Assembly: GCF_047496725.1 (NCBI RefSeq)
Contig: NC_132980.1
Location: 3,269,001 to 3,333,000 of the forward strand
Source of the DNA: Anoplolepis gracilipes
Lineage: Eukaryota; Arthropoda; Insecta; Hymenoptera; Formicidae
Reading direction: 5' to 3'
DNA length: 64,000 nucleotides
Shown: positions 13,265 to 24,009 of the stretch, piece after piece
Numbering within the stretch: the first letter of the stretch is position 1
Layout of the letters: every line of letters starts with the position of its first letter
The notes under the pieces: generated by a model
Seen by the model: only the letters and a program-made list of their open reading frames with translations
Told to the model about the DNA's origin: nothing
Databases searched by the model: none
Position numbers and translations under genes: made by a program

Positions 13265-13909
13265 CACATATGTAATATGTTACGCAATATACATAATTTA
13301 TATATACAATTAAATATACAAATTGAATTATATGTATATACAGGGTGTCCCATAAAGATTGAATCAACGTTCGTGAGCAGGTAGAGCGCATTAAACTGAA
13401 CAGAAAAGTCCTGTACCATTTTGCGATTATCAGAATAATTATTGAGAAATTAATTTACAAAGATTGGCAAATCCGGCGCGAGTATCAGCCTGCTGCAAAA
13501 AAGATGGCGAGAAGGACGACCCTAAGGACGGTCGCTAAACGCGCGCGGCGTAAATAGGCGCCATTGCCTCGCGGTTACCAGGGGCATAGACGAGAAACGT
13601 TGATAAGAACAATAGATTAGCGATTATTATTTAGCGACCGGCCTAGCGGTGGGCCGTCCTTTTCGCCATCTTTTTTGCGGCGGGCTGATACTCCCGTTGG
13701 ATTTGCCGATCTTTGTAAATTAATTACTCAATAATTATTCTGAAAATCGCAAAATGGTACAGGACTTTTCTGTTCAGTTTAATGCGCTCTACCTGCTCAC
13801 GAACGTTGATTTAATCTTTATGGGACACCCTGTATATACATATAATTCAATTTGTATATTTAACTGTACATATAAATTATGTATATAGCGCAACATATCA
13901 CATATGTGA
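13265..13909. mobile_element. Large fold-back element containing CAGGGTGTCC terminal repeats
   Basis: CAGGGTGTCCCATAAAGATT at 13341 is matched by the complementary AATCTTTATGGGACACCCTG ending at 13832, flanked by TA. The arms pair for most of their length (for example GATTGGCAAATCCGGCGC against the right arm near 13700). Complementarity continues past these ends: ATATACATAATTTATATATAC near 13285 pairs with the segment near 13880. The palindrome is therefore longer than the nominal transposon. TA flanks and CAGGG ends point to a Tc1/mariner-like MITE. Confidence 0.75.
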
Positions 13910-13934
13910 TATATATATATATATATATATGTGT

Positions 13935-13972
<38 letters not shown>

Positions 13973-13996
13973 ATATATATATATATATATATGTGT

Positions 13997-14044
<48 letters not shown>
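13905..14044. repeat. (TA)n arrays with TGTG interruptions
   Basis: Long TA dinucleotide runs broken by GTGTGTGA segments. Frames on either strand are repeat artefacts. Confidence 0.95.
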
Positions 14045-14048
<4 letters not shown>

Positions 14049-14513
14049 GTGTCTCATACTCGCGAACCACCCGTCCGGTGCAGGTAAAGTAGGTTAAATT
14101 GAGTAAAAAAGTTATCTACCATTTTGCAATTTTCGCAATAGTTAATGCGATATTAATTATAAGAGATCAGCCAATCGGCGCCCGGCAACAGCGCGGCACG
14201 AAGAAGCCTCCCACTGTTATTTGATACTAGGCGCGCCGACAGAGCGATGGGAGGAACGCTCTACATTGACAACCTGAAGAGTCATTCCTCAAGAGTCGTT
14301 CCTCTCACCGCTTCGTCGGCACGCCTAGTATCAAGTAACAGTAGAAGGCTTCTTCGTGCCGCGCGCTCCTGCCGGGCGCCGATTGGCTGATCTCTTATAA
14401 CTAATATCTCATTAACTATTGCGAAAATTGCAAAATGGTAGATAACTTTTTTACTCAATTTAACCTACTCTACCTGTACCTGACGGGTGGTTCGCGAGTT
14501 ATAGGACACCCTG
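14045..14513. mobile_element. MITE with CAG(A/G)GTGTC ends, family 2
   Basis: The left end (CAGAGTGTCTCATACTCGCG) and right end (CGCGAGTTATAGGACACCCTG) are inverted copies with paired arms throughout (AACCACCCGTCC..., AAAATGGTAGATAAC...). It sits in (TA)n, consistent with TA target-site duplication. There is no coding capacity. One truncated arm of the same family is at 21676. Confidence 0.8.
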
Positions 14514-14523
14514 TATATATATG

Positions 14524-14529
<6 letters not shown>

Positions 14530-14575
<46 letters not shown>

Positions 14576-15190
14576 ATAATACATAATGTATACATACAGA
14601 TTATACAAAAAATTATTTAGGTAAAATATGTGTGAAACTTTTTATTATATACTTTATATATACTTTTCTAATCTTTTAAATAATAATATAATTTCTTAAA
14701 TATGTACTCCGAAAGAATAATTGCAAATAGTATACCTAATATGCGTATATTTTATAATTATTATTAATAATAATAATATTATTATAATTATATGCACATA
14801 ATGCGCATAATATACAATATACAATTTTATAACTCTTATTACAATATGCAATCTTATAACTCTGCTATTTTCATTTTGTTGAGATAACTTTATTTTCCCT
14901 TCATATTATTACGCACATTAACTTATTATTTCTTTTTCATCTTAATATATTGTTACAATGATATTAGTTACACTCAAGGCATGCTTGTTTCTTTTTTTTA
15001 ATAATTATATTTAAATAAGAGGAGGGAAAATATGTATATTAGAGAAAAACAGAAAAAACATGTTGTTAACATCAATTTAGCAATATCATAGTATTTTGTG
15101 TAGCAATATATAATATTTATATAGTATCATATGTGAAATCTGTATAATATTGAAATAAAATGATATTTGTTGTCAAAAAATAGTCAAATA
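14530..15190. repeat. (TA)n microsatellite and AT-rich DNA
   Basis: 14530-14570 is a (TA)n run. The rest is AT-rich with no gene seen. Confidence 0.6.
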
Positions 15191-15340
15191 ATATGTCAAA
15201 AAATAAATCAATTATTCATATATTAATATTATTTGAAACATAATAGTTTCCAACATTTTATATACATATATATATATTGGAAATTGTTATGTGTCAAATA
15301 ATATTAATATATGGATAATTGATTTATTTTGACATAATAT
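15191..15340. repeat. ~150 bp imperfect palindrome
   Basis: ATGTCAAAAAATAAATCAAT...TTATTTGAAACATAATAGTT pairs with the segment ending ATTGATTTATTTTGACATAAT. A (TA)-rich loop lies at 15262-15278. It is a possible MITE or transcribed hairpin. Confidence 0.75.
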
Positions 15341-15748
15341 TTAATTATATTTTTATAAAAATAATAATATATATGTATATGTGTATATTATACGATAATT
15401 TGGAGTTAATATGTTGTTAGAGTTTCATTTACTCTGCATTATTTTTTACATAAAAAGTGAGATATTTGAATGATGATGAAACGAGAAAATGTTGGTCTTA
15501 CATTTCTATAGCTATAATCTTCTTAACTAAATAATAGCTTTATTTCAACATATTAAATCGAGATAGAGATGTCTTAGACAAAAAAAAAGAAATTCGACAT
15601 CGTCCTACTTGAAACTCGCAATTTTGCATTAAGTGTAATACAAAGTTTAATAAGCTGTAACTAGTACTTGGATTAGTAACCTGCTATTAAACGAATTAAA
15701 TGTCTTTAGGTAGAGCGCAGAAAATAAATCACACAATTAAAATATTCG

Positions 15749-15756
15749 TATAAAAG
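15749..15756 (+). promoter_or_regulatory. TATA box of the proline-rich gene
   Basis: TATAAAAG lies 41 bases upstream of the proposed ATG at 15790. At the usual ~30 base spacing, transcription would start near 15780 and leave a very short leader. Short leaders and strong TATA boxes are common in insect cuticle genes. Confidence 0.45.
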
Positions 15757-15789
15757 CGACTTTCTTGTAATGCCGCTAGCATACGCGAA

Positions 15790-15942
15790 ATGCTTATGCT
15801 ACCATCAAAATGGGTAAGTTATTTTAACATTGCTATTTTATCGCACGTTATTATTTTTATATTACATGTGTCATTATATACAATGTACATATTATTACAT
15901 ATATATGTATTATATATGTAATAATACATTATTATATATGTT

Positions 15943-15986
<44 letters not shown>

Positions 15987-17472
15987 TTTAAAAATTATTT
16001 TTTAGGTAATATACAGCTTATTGGTGATCAATTGCATCGACGCACGTTGGCCGCGTGTCATTCGTCAAGCAGGATATTCTTATCAACGACCCAGTGTACC
16101 ATTTTCGTTACCAACAGAAAGAGGCAGTCAACAAGGGTATCCAGCATCTCAACCTAGTTATTCTTATCCTGCTCCTCCTCCGCCACCGCCCCCACCTCCT
16201 CCACCACCGCCCCCACGTCCTCCGCCGCCGCCCCCACCTCCTCCGCCGCCGCCCCCACCTCCTCCGCCGCCGCCCCCACCTCCTCCGCCGCCGCCCCCAC
16301 CTCCTCCGCCGCCGCCCCCACCTCCTCCGCCGCCGCCCCCACCTGTATATTTACCACCTTCATTACCACCACCACCACCTCCCCCGCCTCCACCACCACC
16401 ACCACTTCCACCACCACCACCACTTCCTCCGCCACCGCCACCATCTCCGCCACCACCTCCCCCGCCACCTCCACCTGTATATTTACCACCTTCCTTGCCA
16501 CCACCACCACCTCCTCCGCCGCCACCACCACCATCTCCTCCGCCGCCGCCACCACCACCTCCTCCGCCGCCACCACCACCACCTCCTCCTTCGCCGCCGC
16601 CACCACTGCCAACACAACCTAGTTATTCTTATCCTACTCCTCCGTCACCACCGCCCCCACCACCACCGCCCCCACCTCCACCATCACCGCCCCCACCTCC
16701 ACCACGAACTCAACCTAGTTATTCTTACCCCACTCCTCCACCACCACCACCGCCACCGCCTCCTCCTCCACCACCCCCACCTCCTCCTCCCCCGCTGCCG
16801 CCGCCAACTCAACCTAGTTATTCTTACCCTACTCCACCACCACCGCCCCCACCTCCTCCACCACCGCCCCCACCTCCTCCTCCACCACCGCCGCCGCCTC
16901 CTCCTCCACCACCGCCTCCTCCTCCACCACCGCCTCCTCCTCCTCCACCTCCTCCACCACCCCCACCTCCTCCACCACCCCTACCTCCTCCACCACCCCC
17001 ACCTCCTCCACCTCCTCCACCACCGCCACCAACATATGGACCACCTCCTCCTCCACCACCCCCACCTCCTCCACCACCGCCGCCGCTACCAACATATGGA
17101 CCACCTCCTTCTCCTCCTCCTCCACCACCTCCTACACGCCGCACATATCTACCTCCACCTAGACCGCGACCACCGCCACGACCTACACGTCCGCCTGCTA
17201 CATATTTACCACCTTCAGTATCAACACCTGGACCAACATATTTGCCGCCATATCAGCAACAAGGAACTGCTTCTGAATTATCAGCTGCGTCAAATGTAGG
17301 CGCCTCCTCATTCTCTGTCGGTCAATTAGAGCGTCCTTCAAGTCTTTCGGATGGTTTTTCCGCTTTTCCAGTAATCGGCGTAATAAAACTAAGTGAACCA
17401 GCTGGCAGCGCAAGCTTTGCCTCGAGTTCAGCTAGTGCGAGTATATCTACTGATTCGTTTACTGTGCAATAA
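15790..17472 (+). CDS. Secreted extensin-like proline-rich protein, two exons
   Basis: Exon 1 is 15790-15813 (MLMLPSKW). The intron is 15814-16005 (GTAAGT...TTTTTTAG). Exon 2 runs from 16006 to TAA at 17470-17472, giving ~497 residues. The splice is phase 0 and creates a good signal peptide, MLMLPSKWVIYSLLVINCIDA, cleaved before RWPRV. The mature part has four QPSYSYP modules, VYLPPSLPPP twice, TYGPPPP twice and three C-terminal TYLPP motifs, embedded in long polyproline. A Gly/Ser/Ala-rich tail follows. There is no chitin-binding domain. Tyr-Pro motifs suggest an extracellular structural protein (cuticle, eggshell or secretion) that may be tyrosine cross-linked; that role is inference. The short first exon ending inside the signal peptide is typical of insect cuticular genes. 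Other frames through this region are repeat shadows. Confidence 0.75.
16190..16345 (+). repeat. 21 bp coding minisatellite in the polyproline tract
   Basis: The unit CCACCTCCTCCGCCGCCGCCC is repeated about seven times nearly perfectly, each unit coding seven prolines. It shows that the tract grew by recent unequal exchange or slippage. Confidence 0.8.
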
Positions 17473-17691
17473 AACTCTCTGAGTTAATCTGTATCTTCCA
17501 TATCTCTTACATCTACATCAATTCAAAGTTCTTTAGGTTCATCTGCAAGTTCTTTCACATCAAGATATCCCTTGATAACATCAGATTATATCTCAATTAC
17601 TTCAGGATATCCTTCATTTACGCTTTTACTTCTGTTGCCTTCAGCAGGATATTGTAATTTCTATCGTCGAGGTGAATTTAAAAAAAAATAA
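17473..17691 (+). other. Open Ser/Thr/Tyr-rich frame continuing past the stop of the proline-rich gene
   Basis: In the same frame as the proline-rich protein there is a TAA at 17470 and another at 17485. The frame is then open for ~67 codons (Ser-rich, with SRYPLITSDY and SGYPSF) to a TAA near 17690. The Ser-rich composition matches the end of the annotated protein. It may be the ancestral C-terminus cut off by recent stops, a readthrough extension or a separate exon. Confidence 0.45.
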
Positions 17692-17699
17692 TTTAATAG

Positions 17700-18080
17700 T
17701 TCTCTATTAAATTTCTCTCCTTATTCTATTTCTATATTAAGTTATTTCTGTTTTATGCTAAGCAACAACATCAACAATAATGATAACTAGATTTATTATT
17801 ATTAAGTTAAATTGCTTGAAACTTATTAAACAAGATTATGTATCTGAACAAGATGAAAGAATACTTTAGAATATTACTCAATATAAAAATGTATTTAAAA
17901 TACTTATTTTTTTGTTAAATTTTATTTATTAGTTTGATTGTAATTCTTAAAATATGTATTCTATTTCAACATTTTATGTTTAAAAATAAAATAAAATTGT
18001 TGAAATTCAAAAAAGAAAAACAAAATATAACAGATAAGACAAATCTTATATTAATTTTAATTTCAAAGAAACTATATAAT
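17700..18080. other. 3' flank, no gene
   Basis: AT-rich. AATAAA-type signals near 17986 could serve as polyadenylation sites for the proline-rich gene. Nothing else is seen. Confidence 0.35.
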
Positions 18081-18085
18081 ATATA

Positions 18086-18563
18086 CAGGGTGTCCCCAAA
18101 TTAGCGGATCAATTCTCGTGGGTAGATAGAGTGTGTTAAACTGAAGAGAAAAATCTTATATTTTGCTATATTCGCAATAATTAATGAGATATAAATTAAT
18201 AAAAATCGGCCAATTCGTGCCAGGATAAGTGCGCGGCGCGAAGAAGTCTCCTACTTGTTACTTGATACTAGGCGCGCGGCGAGACAGTAGACGGAGCGCT
18301 CTACAAAGGACATACAAAGGATGTACTGAAAGAGATACGTACAGTGCACGCTGCGTTTATGTCTCGCCGCGTGCCTAGTATCAAGTAACAACTGGGAGGT
18401 TTCTTCGCGCCGCGTGCTTATACTGGCAAGGATTGGCCGATCTTTATTAATTTATATCTCATGAATTATTGCGAATTTAGTAAAATGATATAAAACTTTT
18501 CTTTTCAGTTTAACACGCTCTATCTACCCACGAAAATTGATTCGCTAATTCGGGAACACCTCG
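18086..18563. mobile_element. MITE with CAGGGTGTCCCC ends, family 3
   Basis: CAGGGTGTCCCCAAATTAGCG at the left pairs with CGCTAATTCGGGAACACC at the right. The arms are complementary for most of their length (for example TAGATAGAGTGTGTTAAACTG with the right arm near 18515). It is flanked by TA-rich sequence and has no coding capacity. Confidence 0.75.
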
Positions 18564-18576
18564 TATATACAATATA

Positions 18577-18845
18577 TAGAGTATTCCGGAACAACCTTCC
18601 ATCCGTAAAATGACGTATTCTTGACACAATTCTAAGACAATTTTTCTTTTACCAAAATTTGATTTGAAACGTAGTTTTTGAATTATAAGCAAAAATAGAA
18701 AATCACGCGTCGAGTACAGGAAACAGGCAGGAGCAGCGCGGACGCAGCTGACCGTCCAACGGGTGATTACCACCGCATGAGTCGCTAACTATTTTATCTT
18801 ATAACATAAAATTATGCTTTAAATAAAATTTTGGTAAAGAAGAAA
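18577..18845 (+). mobile_element. Single ~270 bp end of the family-4 long-TIR element
   Basis: From TATTCCGGAACAACCTTCCAT to AATTTTGGTAAAGAAGAAAATGT this matches the left end of the element at 24602-26945 (GTTCCTTCCGTCCGTAAAATG..., TAAATAAAATTTTGGTAAAG). No second end is seen nearby. Confidence 0.7.
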
Positions 18846-19077
18846 ATGTATTAGAATTAAAACTAATTATTTTATTTATATTGTATTATTTTAAAAATTA
18901 TTATTCAATTATTACGAATAAAGATTTACTTTCTATTGATCAATGCATTTTTTTGAAAATAGTTAGTTTTAACAAAATGAAACAAGAATACCTTTCTTTT
19001 AGAAAAAGATGTGAAGAATCTAAAAACATAATTCAAAAATAAAAAACCCACTGGCTTTAAAGTTTTCCTGGTGTAAG

Positions 19078-19213
19078 CCTTAAAATAATGTTACTTTAAT
19101 GACCAAAAGTTCCGGATTGCCGGCCGTCGAACGCTGCCATCAGCTGATTGCTACACGTGATGTGTGTATGGGCGGAGTATGTGCGAAAAAGAAAGGGACA
19201 GAGAGAGAGAGAA

Positions 19214-19262
<49 letters not shown>

Positions 19263-19415
19263 GAGAGGGAGAGGGAGAGATGTTCATACACACGCACGCA
19301 CGTATACACGTTTTTGAAGAAATATTGATTAACTCTCTCAGCTGAACCGGAAAATCAATATATCGGTCGGTCTGAAGTCGTCGACAATCAAAGGAGCAGG
19401 GAGACGGTTATTTAA
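19078..19415. mobile_element. Partial copy of a MITE with an expanded (GA)n core
   Basis: CTTAAAATAATGTTACTTTAATGACC through GATGTGTGTATG matches the MITE at 26360-26636. GAAGTCGTCGACAATCAAAGGAGC matches its right half in inverse form. A (GA)n run occupies 19199-19280. It is decayed. Confidence 0.6.
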
Positions 19416-19485
19416 AAAAAGGAAGAGTCCCGTTCGGGATTTTGATCAACAATTCGCTATATACGTAAAATGATGCTTATATATA

Positions 19486-19923
19486 CAGGGTGTCCGGTAA
19501 TAACCGCTTCACCGCTCATATACAGATAAAGCAGGTCAAACTGAGTAGAAAAGTCCTCTACCATTCGATTTTCGAAATAATTATCGAGAAATTAATTAAA
19601 AAAGATCGGCGAATCCACGCGAGTAAAGCGCGCGCGGCGAGAAGACCGTCCCACCGTTATGCGGTTACTAGGCGCGCTACTCATACGCATCCATTTCCAG
19701 TCGTAGACCGCTCCTCCTATCATTCAATGAGCGCCTAGTAACCGCGTAGCAGTAGGATGGGCCTTCTCGCCGCGCGCTTGTACTCGCCCAGATTTGTCAA
19801 TCTTTGTTAATTAATTTCTTGATAATTAGTTCGAAAATCGAAAAATGGTAGAGGACTTTTCTACTCAGTTTGACCTGCTCTACCTGTATATGAGCGGTGA
19901 GGCGGTTATTACCGGACACCCTG
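19486..19923. mobile_element. MITE with CAGGGTGTCCGG ends, family 5
   Basis: CAGGGTGTCCGGTAATAACC at the left is complementary to GGTTATTACCGGACACCCTG at the right. Most of each arm pairs (CATATACAGATAAAGCAGG and CCTGCTCTACCTGTATATG). It is TA-flanked and non-coding. A deletion derivative is at 44803-45034. Confidence 0.8.
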
Positions 19924-19957
19924 TATATATATATATATATATATATACATATATATA

Positions 19958-21669
19958 CAGGGCGTCCCGAAATTATCGGTAAATATTTTAATAGCAGGTT
20001 CTTTAGAACATTTTAAGACGAAAAGTTTAATACAAAAATGTCGAGGTTACAATAGTTTTCAAACTGGAAGCGATTATATTTCACGAATGGTAGGGCTAAA
20101 ATTTCGCGCGCTCAGGTATAGCAAAATAACAAGTGATAAAAGTGTTTCTGTGACTAGCACTCTTTTCATGATATTATGATTATCGTATGAATTTACAATA
20201 GCATTGTCATAATATGTTTTGCCACTTCTCTGCGCATTGGATTAGTATATTCTTTCCACGAGAAATGAATGTAAGAGCTAAAGGTATCTCAAATATGATT
20301 CAAGTATAAATTTCCGACATGTTTCAACTTCATCTGTCAATGTGTCGATCAATATTATTACCATGAAGGTGTCCACAATACTACACGGTGTGTGACAAAT
20401 AAAATGTAATAAAATTAAATTTAACATTTATTTATTTTGCATTATTTTTATAATACATTATGTATAAATTATGAACGCGATATTTTTAAACGAGAACAAT
20501 TTTTTATTGATAATATAAAATTCTAGAAAATATTTAAGTAATAATACAAACAAAGTAATAATACAATAATAAAAGTGTTAATACTATAATCGCGAACATT
20601 TAACAAATTTTAAATTATTAGATAGAATATTAAATTAAAAAAGACAAACAAATAAATTAATTATTTACAATAAATAAATTATTTACAATAAATAATAAAT
20701 ACTTAATAACTAATTACAATAAATGTTTAAAATGACCACCGTAAAAAATAGTAAAGGGCGTTAAATCGTGCTGGCCAATTTACAGTACCAAATTGTTATT
20801 TAAAAAATCATTGTATACGTTGCCATCCAGTCTTATAGGCATTTGAAATGGTCCAATCTGTAATTTAATATTGAAAATATTACAGCATATGTTACATAAG
20901 TTATAATACATACAACAAACAGAAATCGGATATATCCGGTAAAATAATGAAAAATAACTTACTATTAAATTATTTTGTATGCCGGCCCACAGATTTATTA
21001 AAATGGTATTGATAATTTCTAATATGATATGCATTTGGATTTTCGTTACTACAAATGTAGGAATTGTGCATATTAAATGAACGTTCGCATGTAAAATAAG
21101 ATTCATCCGTAAATAAAATGTTTTGAATAAAATCTGGATCTTGTGCCAATAACCAGATACAAGAATTGATTCTTCATACATAATCCTGTGGTATTTTGGA
21201 CTTTTGTAAAATTATGGTAAGCATGCATTTTGTTTTCTTTTAATGTAAGTTATACTGCGCTTTTAGAAATATTTAATCTTCACACATTGACAGATGAAGT
21301 TGAAACATGTCGGAAATTTATACTTGAATCATATTTGAGATACCTTTAGCTCTTACATTCATTTCTCGTGGAAAGAATATACTAATCCAATGCGCAGAGA
21401 AGTGGCAAAACATATTATGACAATGCTATTGTAAATTCATACGATAATCATAATATCGTGAAAAGAGTGCTAGTCACAGAAACACTTTTATCACTTGTTA
21501 TTTTGCTATACCTGAGCGCGCGAAATCTTAGCCCTACCATTCGTGAAATATAATCGCTTCCAGTTTGAAAACTATTGTAGCCTCTACATTTTTGTATGAA
21601 ACTTTTCGTCTTAAAATGTTCTAAAGGACCTGCCATTAAAATGTTTACCAATAATTTCGGGACACCCTT
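19958..21669. mobile_element. 1.7 kb IS630/Tc1/mariner-type element with ~385 bp terminal inverted repeats
   Basis: CAGGGCGTCCCGAAATTATCGG at the left and CGGGACACCC at the right end are inverted. Complementarity runs for about 385 bases (19958-20343 against 21283-21669), for example GATAAAAGTGTTTCTGTGAC. The middle holds a minus-strand transposase relic. TA-rich flanks fit a TA target site. Confidence 0.8.
20765..21185 (-). pseudogene. DDE transposase relic with an intron
   Basis: On the minus strand a catalytic-region fragment reads QDPDFIQNILFTDESYFT near 21120-21070, then NENPNAYHIRNYQ. It then stops and continues, after an apparent intron at 20962-20858 (GTAAGT...TTACAG), as IGPFQMPIRLDGNVYNDFL. 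The TDE motif carries the first or second DDE aspartate of the IS630/Tc1/mariner superfamily. The order, spacing and intron match the transposase at 22485-23686. The N-terminal helix-turn-helix half is missing and the frame has stops, so this is a dead remnant. Confidence 0.65.
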
Positions 21670-21675
21670 TATATA

Positions 21676-21990
21676 CAGGGTGTCCCATAATTCGCGAACC
21701 ACCCGTTACGTGCAGGTAGAGTAGGTTAAACTGAGTAGAAAAGTTATGTGCCATTTTCGCAATAGTTAATAAGATATTAATTATAAGAGATCAGCCAATC
21801 GGCGCCCGGCAAGAGCGCGCCGGCGAAGCGGGCACGAAGAAGCCTCCCACTGTTACTTGATACTAGGCGTGCCGGCGAAGCGGGAGGCAGAACGCTCTGC
21901 ATTGACAATCTGAAGAGTCACACACATAGTGCGCGCTTCGTTTAATGGCGTCTGACTTTTTCAGTTGTCAATATGTACGAGCGGCGTGTA
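21676..21990 (+). mobile_element. Truncated arm of MITE family 2
   Basis: CAGGGTGTCCCATAATTCGCGAACCACCCG and the next ~250 bases match the left arm of the element at 14045. No matching right end is present. It sits directly against the end of the preceding element. Confidence 0.7.
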
Positions 21991-22288
21991 AAAATGTTAA
22001 AAATAAATAAATAATAAATATTAAATAATGAAATAATGAATATTAGAGCAATAGAAATTATTTTAAAATAATAAAATCGAAAAGACTTTGTTATACAAAT
22101 ACAAATTCGAAATATAAAAAGCTGTTAATAAAAGTTTGAAAGCCCTTTATACCCGAATTTGTATTTGTATATCAGAGTCTTTCCAATTATTATTATAAAA
22201 TAATTCTTAATTATAATATTTAACATTTATTCCTAGTTTTCTCTATTGTGCTCAGAGTCTAACACTGAAGTCTTGCATCGAAAAATTA

Positions 22289-22345
<57 letters not shown>

Positions 22346-22484
22346 CCTTTCTCTCTCGTACGCGCGCACGCAGCATAAAAAATGTGCTATCGTTTCCTCA
22401 CCACCTTGCGGTAGATAGCAAGGCGCATTTTTTTTATAGTGGTATCCCCAATAGGTCTAATCCACTCATTATTTAAAGCTAAAA
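21991..22484. other. AT-rich DNA with (CT)n microsatellite
   Basis: Two inverted segments near 22060-22200 share TACAAATACAAATTCG / CGAATTTGTATTTGTATA. A (CT)n run lies at about 22291-22341. No gene. Confidence 0.6.
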
Positions 22485-23686
22485 TTATTCGAAGTGCCTT
22501 CCTCGTTCTCGTACACAGAGTTCGGCCCTTCGAATAATATTGCGCGTCGCGCGATACGCCATATCCGGCGTGATGGTATTAAAAGCTGCGAGAATTGGTT
22601 CTCGCATTTCCGCTTCTGTACCGTATTCGACCAAATCTTTGATATATCCCCATACAAAATAATCTAATACATTTAAATCTGGCGATCGCGGCGGCTAGAT
22701 GATTGGGCCACCTCGACCCATCCACCTGTCCGGATAATGCGCGTTTAAAAATTCGCGTGCCTGTCGCGAAAAATGTGCAGGTGTCCCGTCGTGCTGGAAA
22801 ATTAGTTGCGCTCTTGCGCGGAGGGGAATATTTTTTAAAAGTACAGGCAATTGATTTTGGACGAAATTTGTATATGCTTCTCCATTTAAACGAAGCGGTA
22901 GAAAGTAGGGACCAATCTGAAAATTGCCGAAATAAATAATTTAGTGAAGCTGCAAGAAAAAAATTTTTTTAGATTACTCTGTAAATTTATTACTTACGAT
23001 TTCGTTCGCCGTTATTTCTGCCCATACATTAATTGCCCAACGATATTGAAAAGCGTGTTCTCGAATGGCGTGCGGATTTTCTTCCGCCCATAATAAAAAA
23101 TGACGTCTATTAAAAATACCGTTGGGCGTGAAGGTGGCCTCATCGGTCCATAGAATGCGGTCGGGAAAAAAATCATCCCGCCGACATTGTGCAAGAAACC
23201 CTGTGCATGTTTCGCCGACTATTAATATTTATTAAAAATAACAGGAAAATACATTAAATAAATAAAAATACCTTCACAAAAATAGATGCGTGGTTTTCGG
23301 TTTTTCGGCAAAAGTTGCTGTACTCGTTGAAAATGAAATGGATGTTATCCATTTTGGCGCAAGATACGATGCACTATATTTCGCGAGAGACCAAGCATCC
23401 TAGCCAAACAGCGCACACTAATCTGAGGATTATCCTCCACTGCTCCGAGAACCCTCTCCTCATCATTTACACCATACTGCATTGGTGCACCAGCAGTTTG
23501 GCGATTTGCTACCAAAACTCCCGTTTCTCGTGCGTGTTGTATACACCTTAAAATCACTAAGTGATTGGGATGTCGTTCACGCTCGGGAAATTGCTCCGCG
23601 TACAAACGCGCCGCGGCACGTGCATTTTTCCCGGCCATTCCGTACGTGATAATCATATCCGTATATTCCACGGCAGTATAACTCAT
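22485..23686 (-). pseudogene. IS630/Tc1/mariner-type transposase, three exons, two stops
   Basis: The minus-strand ATG is at 23686. Exon 1 (23686-23272) codes the N-terminal helix-turn-helix region (YTDMIITYGMAGKNARAAAR, ISVRCLARMLGLSRNIVHRI). Intron 1 is 23271-23219. Exon 2 (23218-22998) carries the DDE motif DRILWTDEATFT. Intron 2 is 22997-22917 (GTAAGT...TTTTCAG). Exon 3 carries IGPYFLPLRLNG, FQHDGTPAH with the second Asp, and PPRSPDLNVLDYF with the third acidic site, ending at TAA 22485. A TAA interrupts exon 1 near 23345, where the inverted copy has TTA. A TAG replaces an expected Trp near 22696. Family knowledge: a cut-and-paste transposase acting on TA sites. Confidence 0.8.
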
Positions 23687-23767
23687 TTTCGTACGACAAT
23701 ATTTCTTGCGAAACGTACACGTAGGAGACTGAGCAACTACTAATGTGGAGTAACGAATAAATCGAAA

Positions 23768-23947
23768 AATTGAACGTTAAATTTTGTTTTCTATTTGCTT
23801 CAAACGTTGGTGCCGCGCGGCGGCTTGTCTTCCACATCTAAGGAATACCGCCGCGTGATACGTAAAGATAAGCCGCCGCGCGGCACCAACGTTTGAAGCA
23901 AATAGAAAACAAAATTCAACGTTCAATTTTTCGATTTATTCGTTACT
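23768..23947. repeat. Inverted junction between two head-to-head transposon copies
   Basis: TGCCGCGCGGCGGCTTGTCTTCCACATC on the left and its near-complement around 23870-23900 flank a ~40 base spacer. The palindrome continues through both 5' UTRs into the two coding regions. Confidence 0.85.
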
Positions 23948-24009
23948 CCACATTAGTAGTTGCTCAATCTCCTATGTGTACGTTTCACAAGAAATATTGT
24001 CGTACGAAA

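Noticed and set aside
13789..14070. Tyr/Ile-rich frames
   Set aside because: Translations of (TA)n microsatellites.
16055..17299. His/Leu-rich second frame and Gly- or Val/Glu-rich reverse frames across the proline-rich gene
   Set aside because: Shadows of the CCN repeat. Only frame 1 has the exon-1 junction, the signal peptide and regular Tyr modules.
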